A stretch of DNA of 64,000 nt. Source: Blasia pusilla. Its lineage: Eukaryota > Marchantiophyta > Marchantiopsida > Blasiales. The notes beneath the pieces were generated by a model. It saw only the letters and a list, made by a program, of their open reading frames with translations. It made no database searches and was not told the origin of the DNA. The DNA lies in contig CM114275.1 in assembly GCA_050084515.1 (NCBI GenBank), positions 9,238,001-9,302,000 on the forward strand, read 5' to 3'. Positions 12,701 through 25,334 of this stretch are shown here, piece after piece. The translations under genes were made by a program, and so were the position numbers. Position 1 is the stretch's first letter, and each line of letters opens with the position of its first letter.

Positions 12701-15700
12701 CTTAGATTCTTATTAGCATCAGTCCATCCAAAATTAGGGAGAGCTGCTCATAACTCTGGTTGAATTGTCTGAATGTATATTTGAGCACCGCTGTTCTAGT
12801 CTTACATGTAAAAACGAGGGCATCTTAAGAAATCTTGACATCGGAATCAATAGGGACTACTTGTGCCACATACATGGTTCTTCTTAGACTCGTCTTTTAT
12901 GGATTTCTTGTTGATCTGTGTCTTGCTCTTTCCTCTAGCGTGTGCTATACTCAACTGGAAGAATTCTTGCGCTATCACTGTCTCTAGTATTGTAAAGAGC
13001 GTTTTGGTTGACACTTGGAAACTTCCATACCAACACTATGTATGGTCAGCACTCACATGATATGAGAGAGTCTGCCCCATCTCATGTAGTACCCTCTTCA
13101 CTTCTTCCCCTTGCTGCACCCATCCCAGTCTCTAGCACCATCCAAGCAAGGGACAGGACAGGTCTATGGTGGCAAGCCTATGATAGGCCTTAATCTGTAA
13201 AGTCTCTCTCAATGTGGACATTAAATCACTTCATTCATTCATATCTATTGTTAGTCTGGTCTATTACCAAACTGTTCATCACGTGCAGCAGCCTAGATTC
13301 ATCGACCAAAGCCGCTGCACTGCATGTGTATTGGGGATCCAAATCAGGTTAGGTTGGAAATGTTCTATTGAGCTTCTTGGTTGATACCTGGAAGCTCTGC
13401 ACCAACACTCTGTATGGTCAGCACTCAAACTACATGAGTCTCCCTCCTCTCATTTGCTACCTTCTTCGCTATCTGGACCCATCCCTGTTCCTAGCATGGT
13501 CCAACGAGGCCACATCTATGGTCACAAGGGTACAAGAGGCACTCCTTATTGAGTACAGTCTCTTTCCACATCTAGAAGAAAAAGTCCAGGGTTTGGGTTT
13601 TTGGTGGCAAGGTTACAACAGGAACCCCTTGTACAGTGTCTTTGCACATTAAAGTCTCACAGTCCTTGTGGATCCCTGTGGACAGGAAATCACCTCATTC
13701 ATTCTTTGTAATCTTCAATTATTTGTTACCATATTCAATGAAGTAGAATTCAATAGACAGCAATTGAGCGTTTACTTTGCTTCTCAGTTCTACTCAAGTT
13801 TTTGTTGTGATATGGTCTTCTTGACTTACACGTCAGAAGTAAATGTATGTTAAGATGCATGGGCTTCCGAGATCCTCAATTGGTAACTTTTTGACTGCTC
13901 AAATGTTGGCCATGTGATGTTTGAGAGATGTTTTTTTTCAATTTTGCTTTTCTCATTAAAATTGCCTTTTCTAACAATGAGTTCTTCTTCTCAAGATAGA
14001 AACTCAAGGATACACGACCTTGTCAAACATGATGTATTTGGGATGTTGGTGACAGAAAGCTGATGGGATGGCAGGGGTCAGCCATGTGGTGATTGATGAA
14101 GTACATGAGCGTGATGTGGATACTGATTTTCTGCTTGTAGTAGTCCGTGAACTTCTTAACCACCATCACTCTTTGCGAGTGGTAATTATGAGTGCAACTC
14201 TTGATGCTTCTGTTTTCACAAGGTATTTGTCTCTGGTCTACTGTAAATCTTCATCCTTTTCTCCTTCTGATGCCAAGAGTAGAAATAGATAGAATTTTGA
14301 TTTACTCATATTTGTGGATTGATTAGACCATGCAGCTACTGATGCCACAACGTGAACTCTCTTTCATTCATGGTTGTGTTGTCTGAGAAGGATGGATATC
14401 AAGGATGTGGTGCACAGCTTGATATTGTGTACATGATGCAGATATTTTGGAGGCTGCCCATTCGTGAATATCCCTGGGATGACTTACCCAGTTAATGTGT
14501 TCTTCTTGGAGGACCTCCCACAACTTATGGGCCATAACAGTGTTCCTGCCTCAAGGTTGGGATTGACACGGTCAGGTGTCTCTGATGAAGAGGATGCTGA
14601 CTGCGAGCTTGTAGCGTCAGTTGTGGCATGGGTTGCTCAATTCTATGCTCAAGGCGAAGGAGCAATTCTATGTTTTTTGCCTGTAAGTAAAGGTTGCATC
14701 TCAGAGCTTGACCATTATTATGAAACATCTACAGTTCCAAGTCAGAAGGCGTCCTTCCTAGCATGTTGGGTCTAGCATCATCATGTGGAGAGTGGCGAGC
14801 AGATCTTTGCTGCGAGGTTTTAAAAATGTACCTAATGCGTATTGTGGATAACATCAACTATATTGATGAATTGACAGGGATGGGACACCATCGCAATAGT
14901 GCGGGAAAGGCTTTTGAAGTTTCCCTTGAGCAGGGCTCTGATGTTAGTTCCCTTGCACTCCCAACTCCCAGCTGGAGAGCAACGGGCTGCCTTTGCCCGC
15001 CCTCCTCCAGGGATCCGAAAGGTACATTTTAATCTCTACTTTTAAGTAAGGGAATTTGTACTGTGTCTGGACGCTTATTATGTATCCTGACAGATCGGCC
15101 AATTCTCTTGCAGGTGGTGCTAGCCACCAATATCGCAGAGACGAGTGTTACAATTGACGATGTAGTTTATGTGGTTGACTGTGGTAAAATCAAAGAGAAG
15201 CAATTCGACGCATCAAGAAATATGACAACTATGCGCGTGCAGGTAGGTACTGAAAGACACTGGCATTCCTAACTGTAGCAGCAGTAAGGTCAGGGTTATT
15301 TGTTCTCCGAGCTACTTATCTTCGGGACATAAGATCCTATTCGTACACGCAGACAATGTATTGTACATTCTAAATTTAATATTTTGTTGCAGTGGACTTC
15401 GCAAGCAAGTGCTAGGCAGCGACAGGGTAGGGCAGGACGTGTTCAACCTGGAGTATGCTTTCGACTTTATACCCATGCGGTAAGGCAGAGTTGACCTGTG
15501 GTACAGACCAACGTGAATTTGTACCTTGTCTCCTTCTGAACCTCCAAAATTCCATGTTGCATACTGTTCGTAAGATTTATGCAGAGGATGTAGCCGTGTC
15601 AATATTTCCAGGACCCATTCCTTTCCATTGGAGGACACATGTGCAATTTTTGGTAAGGATCCATGTATACTTTTGTTAATTGCAGACGTATCAGGCCATG

Positions 15701-17136
15701 CTCGAACATCAGGTTCCAGAGATGCAACGAGTTCCTCTGGAGGAGTTGTGCTTGCAAATCAAGGCAATAGCAACACCCAGTGCGGTAATGATACTAGCTA
15801 CTCCCCACTGAAAGCCGCAATGTTTGAATGGAATGATGTTTGTAACGAAAATTTTCGTCTCAGTAAAAGTTCTGGAGTGTTTTGTAAAAGTAATAATCAC
15901 CCTTTTCCATAGCTGGCAGATTCTAATCTACCATGCAGGAGATAATTTATAATAACAACAATGGATTGGAGATCGCAGGTGGCTGCAGGAGCTTCTATGG
16001 GAAATGTCGACTTAGCTTACAGTAAGAAAGGAAATGATTATACTAGTTCCAGCATGAGTGATATTGCTACTTTTCTCTCAAAAGCCATGCAGCCACCTAA
16101 GGGTACTGCTGTTCAAGCGGCCATCAGGGTACTGCAGCAACTTGGTGCCATTGACCAATTTCAAAACTTGACTAATTTAGGAAAGACTCTGGCAAAGTTG
16201 GCAGTTCATCCCAGATTTGGTAAGATGCTGGTTTATGGAGCACTTTTAGGTTGTCTGGACCCTCTTCTTACGATTGCAGCAGCAGCATGCTTCAGAGATC
16301 CCTTTATAGCTCCTGTCTCAAAAAGAGAAGAGGCTGACAGAATGAGGGAGAGCTTTGCAACGGGCCCTGCTAATGGAAGTGATCAACTCGTACTAGTTTC
16401 TGCCTTCGAGCAATGGCTAGCAGCAAATGCTGTTGGACAAGGGCCTACATTTTGCGACACGCATTTTCTTGCTCCTATGACAATGAGGTTAATAGCAGGT
16501 ATGCGGAAGCAGTTTGAGCGGACTCTGGCAGAAGCAGGTCTCTTTGAACCTTGGGTAAGGATTAGTGATGCTGATGTCGGCGCACATGTCGCAAGATCTC
16601 TGCTCACATCAGGATTGTACCCAAATATTGCACGATCAGAACTTTGCCGGGAATCAAAGGGTATGAAGAATGCAACCAAACATGCGTATAGGTGGCGGTT
16701 GGGATTTCGTGTTCAGAATGGGCGTGTTTTCCTTCACCCCACATCTGTGGTGTCAGAGAAACAGTTGAACCCAAACTTGCACTACTATCTTGTGTTTCAG
16801 GAGAAGATGCAGACCAGCCAGGTTTTCGTAAGGGGATGTACATTACTTCCTCCTCTGGCGGTAGTTCTATTAGGATGGAATGTGCAAGTCTGCTCAGATG
16901 CAGGCCCTCCTGTGCTAAATGGAGACTGGATGCTTTTGGAGGTTGAAGGGTGGCTAAGATTCCACATCGATAGGAGAGCTGGGCTACTCTTGTTGCAGCT
17001 GCGGCATGCTTTCGATGCAGTTTTAGCACGGTTGGTGAGTGGAAGCACCCGCACTGAAGCTGAGCGCTGTGTTGTGGAGTGTGTAGTGGCTTTATTAGAG
17101 GCAACCTGTCATGACATGCTCGTGAGCTCCACTTGA
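3777..17136 (+). CDS. DEAH-box RNA helicase with two N-terminal dsRNA-binding domains (RHA/DHX type)
   Basis: ATP-dependent RNA helicase, predicted to bind and unwind structured RNA. Exons: 3777-4007, 7216-7305, 7444-7614, 7988-8209, 8523-8912, 9168-9262, 9941-10082, 14056-14222, 14442-14682, 14878-15021, 15114-15242, 15393-15479, 15686-15784, about 15979-17136. All joins keep phase, giving about 1121 aa from the ATG at 3777 to the TGA at 17134. dsRBD1 spans about residues 33-112 ([16 protein letters not shown]) and dsRBD2 about 125-212 ([15 protein letters not shown]). Helicase motifs: [10 protein letters not shown] at 359-368, TQPRR at 391-395, DEVH at 461-464, SAT at 493-495, [12 protein letters not shown] at 636-647, QRQGRAGR at 683-690. 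The last exon holds the HA2/ratchet and C-terminal OB-fold region. Introns 1 (3.2 kb) and 7 (4.0 kb) are unusually long. The acceptor of the last exon is uncertain: the in-phase AG at 15978 adds about 25 residues before the conserved [14 protein letters not shown]. Two tandem dsRBDs recall animal DHX9/MLE. Which plant subfamily it belongs to needs a tree. Confidence 0.9.
4164..4590 (+). repeat. Tandem duplication of about 214 bp in helicase intron 1
   Basis: Two diverged direct copies (4164-4377 and 4378-4590). Each starts GTCGTCT.TAA.CCAACCCG and carries AGAAATGGATATTCGTTTG and GTCAAGAAATCGCA in the same order. The second copy contains an 8-bp perfect hairpin, CGGATCTC-TTCG-GAGATCCG, at 4478-4497. 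No function is suggested by the sequence. Confidence 0.75.
13003..13640 (+). repeat. Diverged direct repeat inside helicase intron 7
   Basis: Segments at about 13003-13190 and 13374-13640 share a series of blocks in the same order: TTGGTTGA.AC.TGGAA, ACCAACACT.TGTATGGTCA, GCACTCA, then a C/T-rich stretch with CCATCCC and GGTGGCAAG. The spacing is about 371 bp. This looks like an old local duplication or two related element insertions. Confidence 0.55.
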
Positions 17137-19217
17137 GTCCAACGAACTCATACTTGATCAGAGTACTCGCGTTTGCAAATGTACCCTCCTAGACTCAGTG
17201 TGGTCGAACGTTTTGTAGATACAGGCACATTGCCATATACATTTCAATTTCTCATATATAGTGAGTGTGGAGGCTAATCTGACACTAGTGAGTTCCTTGA
17301 ATCCCTGAGACAATGGGACCACATAGTTTTGTAGCGCAGGGAGTACAGATATGGCTCCCATCACTCAGATGGATATCTGCTACATGTGTTCAAAGTGAAA
17401 TCTGACCTGACCTGGACCATGACAGCGACAGCCGAGACATTTTTGTAAATGAGCCGATGAGAGGATTGATAAATGACCTCTTTTGAACACAAATCTTGAA
17501 TTCAGTAAATGACCTACTCTTCGCACCAATGTCCGGGAGAACCGGGGTTACGTGTTGAGCTGGCCGGATGAAATTCGAAATTGCCGATTTACATTCTGAA
17601 TTCCCGGCCAAAAACCGACCAGATTAGACCAGGGGTTCCTTTGTATTCGAATCAAAATAGCCGGTCAGGATTGGAAAAAAACTTGCAGTCCTGTTTTGCA
17701 AATACTCGCGAAAAAACTCCCCGGACCCTTGTGCCGCGAAATAGCCGGTCAGGATTGGAAAAACTTGAAGATTTGCAGTCCTGTTTTGCAAATACTGGCG
17801 AAAAACCTCCCCGGACCCTCGTCGGCACAAGAAGAAAACTTGGAGCCGTAGGAATCTTAATGGCTCTCCGCATGGATGTCTTTACGGGAGTCCAGTTCAT
17901 GTTAAAGTTTCCGAGTATGCCACAATATTGAAAGACACGCAGCAGTAATTATGACTTCCTGATGTCGAACTGCATGACATCTATACTTACCGTATTTGTA
18001 TCATGAAAACATATGGTTGATGAATATCTGGTTTTCTTTCTTCTCCTCGGGTATGGAACCTTTGTCCCGATTTTCCACACACTAGGCATCTACCTCCTCC
18101 ATATACTTTGGCACTAACGGTTACCTCCTTTCTTCACATTCCTCGAGGATAAGCACTCCTCCCATCCGAATGAGCTCACAAAACTAGGACCTTCACCCCG
18201 AGGCAACCACGACCGCCCACATTGGGGTGAACAGACTCTCTCCCGTGTAGTGGACGACAATTCACCGCACTCCTCTCACGACCAATCGATCACGAGAAAA
18301 GTACACGCCAGTTGCGTGGCGTGACGGCTCGTTGATCCTGTGCCAACGCGTTTGCGCAACTCTCGGCGGGTGCATCTACATGTCTCGTCGTCTACTACAC
18401 GGTTTACACCCTCGGAGGCTTAGACTTGGTCTTGGCAACGTCCGAAGTCTCTGAAGCACTCAACTTCCACGTGACGTAGAACTTCAGACATCTGAATTTA
18501 TACTACGTACAAATCACCAAAAGGGGGAGCACGTAGATTTTCAGAAACCCCGAGGGAAGTTTGTTCCCCGTCCAAATCACCAAAAGAGGAAGCAGGGTAA
18601 GCACAACTGGAGCAACTCGATTACCACATAGAAGCTGCTCGAATATTAAATTACACATATGGTGGTTTGTACAAATCCGGACATCTTGGAATCATATCAC
18701 TCAAGATGGTTTCTATCTCAACAAATTGACCTAATTCGGAATGTCGGTAGGCCCAGAATGGGAACACAAAAGTCAGAAGGCTTTCGATTGAGTTCCCGAT
18801 AGCACTTCGTGACGATTCGAACGTTTGAATTCTACCAAGCTGGAGACGCAATCGTACGTCCCGTCTCCAGGTGCACTAAACGCTAATGTACATTGGTAAT
18901 GCCCAGAGCGGACATTCACTTCGCTATCGTCAGCAAGCCCTTCGCTCTAAGCTGCATCGCAAGAATCATCCTGAAAAAGAATTGCACAGCAGCTCATACC
19001 AGCCATGATTCCCCTTTTTTCGGGCGGTGCACGATTTGTGCACCCACGTGATGCCCACAGAACCACCAGATATGTACACACACTGATCCAAAGACACTCG
19101 GGAACTTGCTGAGGAGCTAATATGATACAAGAAAAGGTAATATAAATCCCAGTTAGAGAATGATCGTCCATCTATCTGCAAAACAACCGCACCCGGGGAA
19201 AGGTGCTCAAGCTGTCA
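17137..19217. other. Intergenic region between convergent helicase and serine acetyltransferase genes
   Basis: Contains the helicase 3' flank, the second dispersed repeat (17531-17816) and, beyond 18 kb, sequence with no supported gene. The neighbouring genes point towards each other, so both polyadenylation sites should lie here. I could not fix either site by a clear signal. Confidence 0.5.
17531..17816 (+). repeat. Short dispersed repeat with inverted ends, copy B, with an internal tandem duplication
   Basis: Matches copy A at 1511-1728 in opposite orientation. It starts GTCCGGGAGAACCGGGG and first ends at CTCCCCGGAC (17717-17726). A block of about 90 bp beginning AATAGCCGGTCAGGATTGG is repeated once more, so a second CTCCCCGGAC closes at 17816. 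The extra unit retains TTGCAGTCCTGTTTTGCAAA almost unchanged, so the duplication is recent compared with the divergence between copies A and B. Confidence 0.65.
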
Positions 19218-22200
19218 CTACTTGAAGTTTGGTTTGGGTATCCTGGCCTTGTGCAAACTTTGTTTGAATTCCTCCTCAGTGACATAGCCATCGTTATCAG
19301 AATCCTGCACACTTCACAAATGAGGGACATCAGTGCGCCATGCGTTCCAGGCATTTTGTCACTAGTGTTTGTTGTGCTTGCCACTCTGCACTGATTATTC
19401 TCTAGAATTGGAGATCACTTTAGGTTCACTGCATGCTTCGATGGACAAGCCGAGCAAATGGGTATCCAACACCAAGAAATTGGATGGCTTAGGGGTGAAG
19501 TAAAAGAAAGGGTTTAGATTACTGAAAGGGAACTCATGTAGTTGAGATTGAGAGGGTGCCATTACCATTTTGAAGAAAAGATCGTTAGCGTCGTCACAGC
19601 TGATTATCACTTCGCACTGAAGACGACTCCTAAACTCATTGGGTCCCAGGAAGCCTCTCGTCGGGGCATCCAACTTTCGGTACGGGCACAATGGTGTCTT
19701 CTGATACCCATAAACTTCCACCAGCTTACATGAAGAGTCCAAAACAGAGGCAGGGTTTTCTTCCTTCGCCTTACCAATCACCTGCAAGGAATTAAAACCA
19801 GTTGACACATTACGTCGCAATCACAGTACTTGATTCCACGAATTTTCGAGGTAAAAATGACTCAAAACTTCATTAAAATTTCCATCATGAAAAACAAAAA
19901 GCTTATGAAAGATCTGGCATTGTACTGCTGCTTGACAAAAAATCATTGCCTAGAAACTTCTGAGGTTTCAACAAATGTTCGTGCATGTCCTAGCTGATCC
20001 TGGCCGTGAGAAAGAACAGTAACCTACAGAATGATACCTTTGCAGGACATCCAACTGCAGTGGTGTGAGCTGGAATGCTAGAGATAACAACAGCAGCAGC
20101 ACCGATCTTCGCACAGTCACCTATCTTAACATTTCCTAGGATGCTTGCCCCTGCACCAACAAGTACCTAAAGCATACAGAAAAGTTCCTGTCAAAAGGTT
20201 TGACTCAGAAGTTACCTGGCGACACAGACAACGGACACATAAAAGTTTGTGGATTTCGCAACTTAACTACCTCCTTTTCTTGCGTAAGATAGATCAGGTA
20301 TACAAGTCATAAAATGTCAAAAAAAAATCTGCTTGAAGAAATGAAAGCCTCTGCAATATCAACTAATCAAGAGTTTTCTTTCTCTAGAACCAGATTCTTC
20401 AATTCATAGACATAGCTACAAACACAACCATATGCATAGCTCTGCAAACGCGACCATATGCTGTGAGTGCAGACATTGTGCACAAGGAACATCTACTCCC
20501 TTAACCACTTTAAAGTTAGTTGGGTAGGATGTAAGCTCTGCCTGCCGTGGATAAGAAACGGACATTTCTTTTCTGGACTGTTAATTTCGATGCTGCAAGT
20601 ACTCAGAAATCCTGATGACTGAAATTATGGGCCAGTGAGTTCTAATAGTGACCAAAAATGTTAGTTCTACCCAACAAACTGCTGTGAACTTTCACAAGAA
20701 TAAGTAATCTTTTGTCATGATCAAAAGACCAGCACATCTGGACATTTCAACCATGTGGCTTGGTAATATATAGCAGGCCTGCGTCATCTGCAGAAGGCAG
20801 CAAAACATACGTTGCTATACAAATCTAACCATCCTTTTCTCCCAAATGTCTAGTTATCTGATCATCACTAGTAACAAAAGAGTAAGGAAAGCCCACTGAG
20901 TTCAGTGAATCTTCCTCAACTAATCATCAGCAATAAGGAAAACCTAAATACTCAAAGCATGAGCTACTGCCCTGCACATTATCAACCAGTATTCTCCTGC
21001 GGGTCCGCACGGATTACTTGTCTCAGTAAATTTCTTCGCAGATCAAACATACGCTGCTTTTAGTCTGACAAAGGGCCTCTTGACCCCATAAGTTCAGGCT
21101 TCACTCGTGCTCTATGTCTGTCGATAATATAAACACCATCCTTCAGGCTGATGTAAGTCCTTCCTACGTCCGCTGCTTTTATATATCCACTGACAAATAC
21201 CTTTAAATGGACTCACAACATGTCTCCAATAGATTAGTATCGGCTGTCTTTCTTGAGTCAGGATATGACTTATTTCTATAGCTGTCATCAATGCTCTAAG
21301 TTTTAGGGTGCCCTCACGTCTGAGCTACTTATTGTAGCAAGGAAATTGGCTTCAATTCTGTGTATTTCACTTTATCTTCCCAGATTCCATAATCTCTATT
21401 TAATTCATTCCCCTAGGATTCAAATTGAAATTCCAATTTGTTTCATGTCAGGATTATGTTCTTCCCCCAAGGACTAAATCTTTCGTACATGCCACTCCAT
21501 TTCTTGATAGATCTTGTACATAGATGAACTCTAGCGCACAAGCAGATTTGCTCAGGATTTTGAACTTGTCCAAGTTGGATTTTCTGTCAAGGTTGCACAA
21601 CTTTTGGAAATAGGGACAAATGAACGAAGTGTAATGTCTAGTATGAAGTCAAGGACCCTAGAGTTCCACTGAATAGAGAGCAAAATGCAAGCGCCCACAA
21701 ACTATGGCTCTGACTAGGCACAGGAGAAACCAATGCCCATCCAACCTACAGAGAGGTAGGTGCACTCCCTTTGTTTTCCTGCTTTGCAATAAATTGTGCG
21801 TGAAAGGTTAGACCTTCTGACAATTGAGTAATTCTAAAACACTCCTCTTGTAGTCTTTGGTATTTATAAGTGAGAAAGGCCCTTGACCACCACTGCATGT
21901 GGGCTGCAATGTATGAGTTCACCGAAGAGAGCAAGAGCAAAATATTTTTGTATATTGTAATAAGTTTTCTTGTGGCCTGAAGCCAACACTTGTGGGTGCA
22001 GGAGAGATGAGTGAAACACTTGACCAAGCTGTGTCTGTAGTCATCTTTGATTACTTTTCTTACACGTTAAGAGATGAACAAATAAGGGAACTCCTTAGTC
22101 CAGGACAGGGTGGGACTAGTAGAGATCGAGAGTGGTATCTTTCCATCTCTTGAAAGATGGCACACGAACTGAACATCTGTTCCCATGTTGAAGAGATTCC

Positions 22201-23897
22201 ATAAGACCCGTCAGTCAAGACGGTGACCTTGGAATGTGAGTAAAGCGGACGACCACAACCTTGACATCATTGGGTTTGGAAGTTCAGGTGTGGACAGGAC
22301 AGTTGTAATGACGTTCATTATTTGCTGTAGCAGTATGAATCATTTCATAGTATGAGTTCATAAGAGGCACAGTGTTCCTCAGCTATCCACAGGTTTCAGG
22401 AAGAGTACAAGAGGTTTCTTTAGGATGCCTTAAGGGAGCAGCTCACCCTTCTGTAGACGGATCCAGATCTGCTAGTGGTGGCAAATCAGAGGACAGGATT
22501 GCAGCGCCATAGATAGGACATGTAGCACTCCTGTAGTGTGAATGAAGTGTCTGATCAGAGACTCAGAGAAGCAGTTCTCATGGAAGAGTTGTGAATGTAG
22601 GTGATCCACAGCTTAGACTCAAGAGGTCAGGACATAACATTCAGTCTTTCTTGGAAGGAGTATGACTCCTATTAATTTTGTAATCAGAGCAATGTTGCCT
22701 TATCTCCTCTGTACTCCCTGTGCCGATTGTGTTCTATACTCAATTTTGGATCACTAACATCCAGAAGTGATACTGGTATGCGTGCCGATGAAACTCTTCA
22801 ACTGTCTCCACATACTCGTGACAACACAAATACCAAAAGATGAAAATCCAGTAATCAAGGACAAGGCCAAGTACAGAGAACATGATCTGACTGTCTGCAC
22901 TAGGGAATAACAGCAGCATGCTGATGAGAGCCGACAAACTACACTCTCTTTGCATCCAAATTTCAACAAACTGATGAACATGTTATGATCCTAAATCGAA
23001 ATGAAGTCAGGATGAAGCGCTCACATTCAATCCAAGCTTTGGATGGCGATCACCAACCTCCTTGCCAGTGCCTCCCAAGGTAACTCCATGCAGCAAAGTA
23101 CAACCATCACCCACAACCGCAGTTTCACCAATGACTACTCCTGTACCGTGATCAATTAAAATCTCACCGCCTATTTGAGCAGCAGGATGGATATCCAGTC
23201 CAAACACTTCGGATACTCGACTCTGAAATACAGTAGCCAACGAACGCTGACCCTTCCTCCACAGCCAATTCGCTGCTCGATAAACTTGTAAGGCTTGATA
23301 TCCTTTATAATGCAGTAGGGCATGTGCAAGACTTGGGCATGCAGGGTCACGCTGCTGCAATTGTGAGGAAAGCAGAAGAGTCTGTCAGTGACTCAAAATC
23401 CTGCAAACGTCACCCGTACAAAGAAGAGATGTGAAGATCAAAAACTAAGCACAAGAATCCTGAATCTAGATGTTTGTTCGGACTCCACAGTCGAACGAGA
23501 AAAGGGAAAAAAGTAAAAAGTAAAAGCCCAAGAGAATAAGGGTAACCTTGATAATGACCAGGTCAAGCCTGATGAGGTCACGTAAGGGCTTTTCATTGGC
23601 AGATGATCCTTCCCTGAACGCTGTCAGGAGCACGCTGTACCAATGCTTAGCAGGGGCAGCACTCCACCCCAATTTCTCGGAGAGATGTGAGGCCAAACAC
23701 TCCTCCAGCGTGCTCCACTTGAGAATTGAACTCTCTAGGAGTAGAGGCAATAGCTCGCGCCCTAAAATCTCCAGATCTCCCGAACTTTCTTCGGCCATTG
23801 TTTTGGCCTCACCTCTAATAGCATTCCACAGTACATCTCCAAATCTGTTGAATCCAGTCCCGTCAAGCCGCTCATCCTCTTTCAAGTGAGGCGCCAT
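19218..23897 (-). CDS. SERAT: Serine O-acetyltransferase with a C-terminal EF-hand
   Basis: Transfers acetyl from acetyl-CoA to L-serine, giving O-acetylserine, the committed step of cysteine synthesis. Exons on the minus strand: 23897-23547, 23354-23025, 20166-20038, 19781-19566, 19304-19218. All joins are in phase 0, giving 370 aa. Residues 1-117 are the helical SATase N-terminal domain. Residues 118-270 carry the left-handed beta-helix active-site region: DPACPSLAHALLHYKGYQA, SEVFGLDIHPAAQIG, DHGTGVVIGETAVVGDG, LLHGVTLGGTGKEVGDRHPK, then VLVGAGASILGNVKIG. Family catalytic histidines and the CoA-loop GGTGKE are present. Residues 271-342 are an unusual extension. Residues 343-355 (DSDNDGYVTEEEF) form a canonical EF-hand loop with Asp at positions 1, 3 and 5, Gly at 6 and Glu at 12, flanked by helices DANDLFFKM and KQSLHKA. 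This suggests Ca2+ control. No obvious organelle transit peptide precedes the ATG. Intron 2 is about 2.9 kb. Confidence 0.9.
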
Positions 23898-25295
23898 ACC
23901 TGCGAATCAACGATGTGAAACCATTCGATGATGGCCGAGACCAGAACGAGTGACGGCTGCCCAACTAAGACGACAGTTGGAATCGAAAAACTAATCAAAT
24001 CTGCCGAGGTGCTGACTCTCAACAACACAATTGACAACGCCCGCGTTTACACCGGCAGTCCCACAATTAGACTGCACCTGTTCAAGCGGGAAAGACTTCC
24101 TACGACACATCTCAAATTCCTACACAAGAGAGAGCAAAACATTCTACAGACAATCGACATCCGGCGATGGCCCGGGAAGGAATCTGACGGACGGTTCAGA
24201 CACGGGAAACTCGGACACAGACGTCGACACTAGGAGAGCTGCTTAGAACAAATAAGAGAAGTGTCCTAATCCTGGAAACCAGCGTCAGAAGTGTGAAACC
24301 GCCGAGTGCACCCAAAATTGAAAATCCCCAGCCACGCTCTCTCAGTCGTCACGACGAGAAACTCCTCTCCCACAATTCTGATCACATCAGCAAGAAAGAA
24401 GCACACTTCCCGGTCACCTTCAGCTCTCCCTCTCTCATCGGATTGCCCAAAACTCGAAGGAGAAGGAACGAAACCATTACCTCCTAGGACTCCACACCTC
24501 TCACAATCCAGCCCAACCCGATCCAATCCACCTTAATCACAACCCAAGCTCCACGGGTTTCCTCCTCTCCGCCGTAGAGTTTCCCGAATCCGACAACCGC
24601 AATCTACTCCTACACCTCGCACTCAAGGCCCTCCCCTTCAATTCCTTCCAAGATGAGAACAAATTCCCCATTCTCGCATGTTATATGAGTCCATCCTCCT
24701 CTCCACCGTCTCTCATCAGACACTGTTGCCATGCTCCACCAATCCCCGTGCGCATGTGCATCCGCATCCAAACAGCAGGGAAACGCCCCATTCCCCCGAA
24801 CCTCCATGCCCCGAAATCTCCTCGCGTCAGCCTCAGCCTCGGCCTCAGAGTACAGTCGATCCTCCAGGATCTGACCTACGGGACTTGCCCTGAGTCGCCC
24901 GCACAACTCCAAGGAACAAGGAAGTAGGACACTCGCTACTCCTGCGCGATCAATCAAAGACACTCTGTCCTTCGTGCCCTACGGAAGTCCGGGTCCCGTG
25001 GCCGTGGCCGTCGTGTGCACGCGACGCTCCCAGAAGCGGACTCCTCCGTACATCATCGTCGAGTACTCCGGAATCCATCATAGCGGTCAAGCAAAACTCG
25101 TCACGATTAGGCCGGGCGCCGGTCGCAGAGTTCAATTTGTCGCGGTCGCACAACTTCAGGTCGGGCGGCCTTTTTCTTTCTCCGGGCCCGTGGTAGGTCG
25201 GGGTGTTTTTCCCCCTTTTTCCTTTTTCCTATTCCCGGGCCGGTCGCGGCCTTCACATGTTCGATTTTTTTTTTAATTCCTGATTCTTCTTTCCC

Positions 25296-25334
25296 GGGTT
25301 TAGGTCGGGATATGCGTTATCCCGACCTAAACCC
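25296..25334. repeat. Perfect 17-bp inverted repeat (hairpin)
   Basis: Left arm GGGTTTAGGTCGGGATA (25296-25312), loop TGCGT, right arm TATCCCGACCTAAACCC (25318-25334). The pairing is perfect. It lies between the divergent GC-rich block and a T-rich stretch. It could be a terminator-like RNA hairpin, a protein-binding palindrome or the end of a small mobile element. Confidence 0.85.

Noticed and set aside
16604-17104. Minus-strand open frame of 166 codons
   Set aside because: It is the antisense shadow of the last helicase exon, whose plus-strand protein matches the family C-terminal domain.
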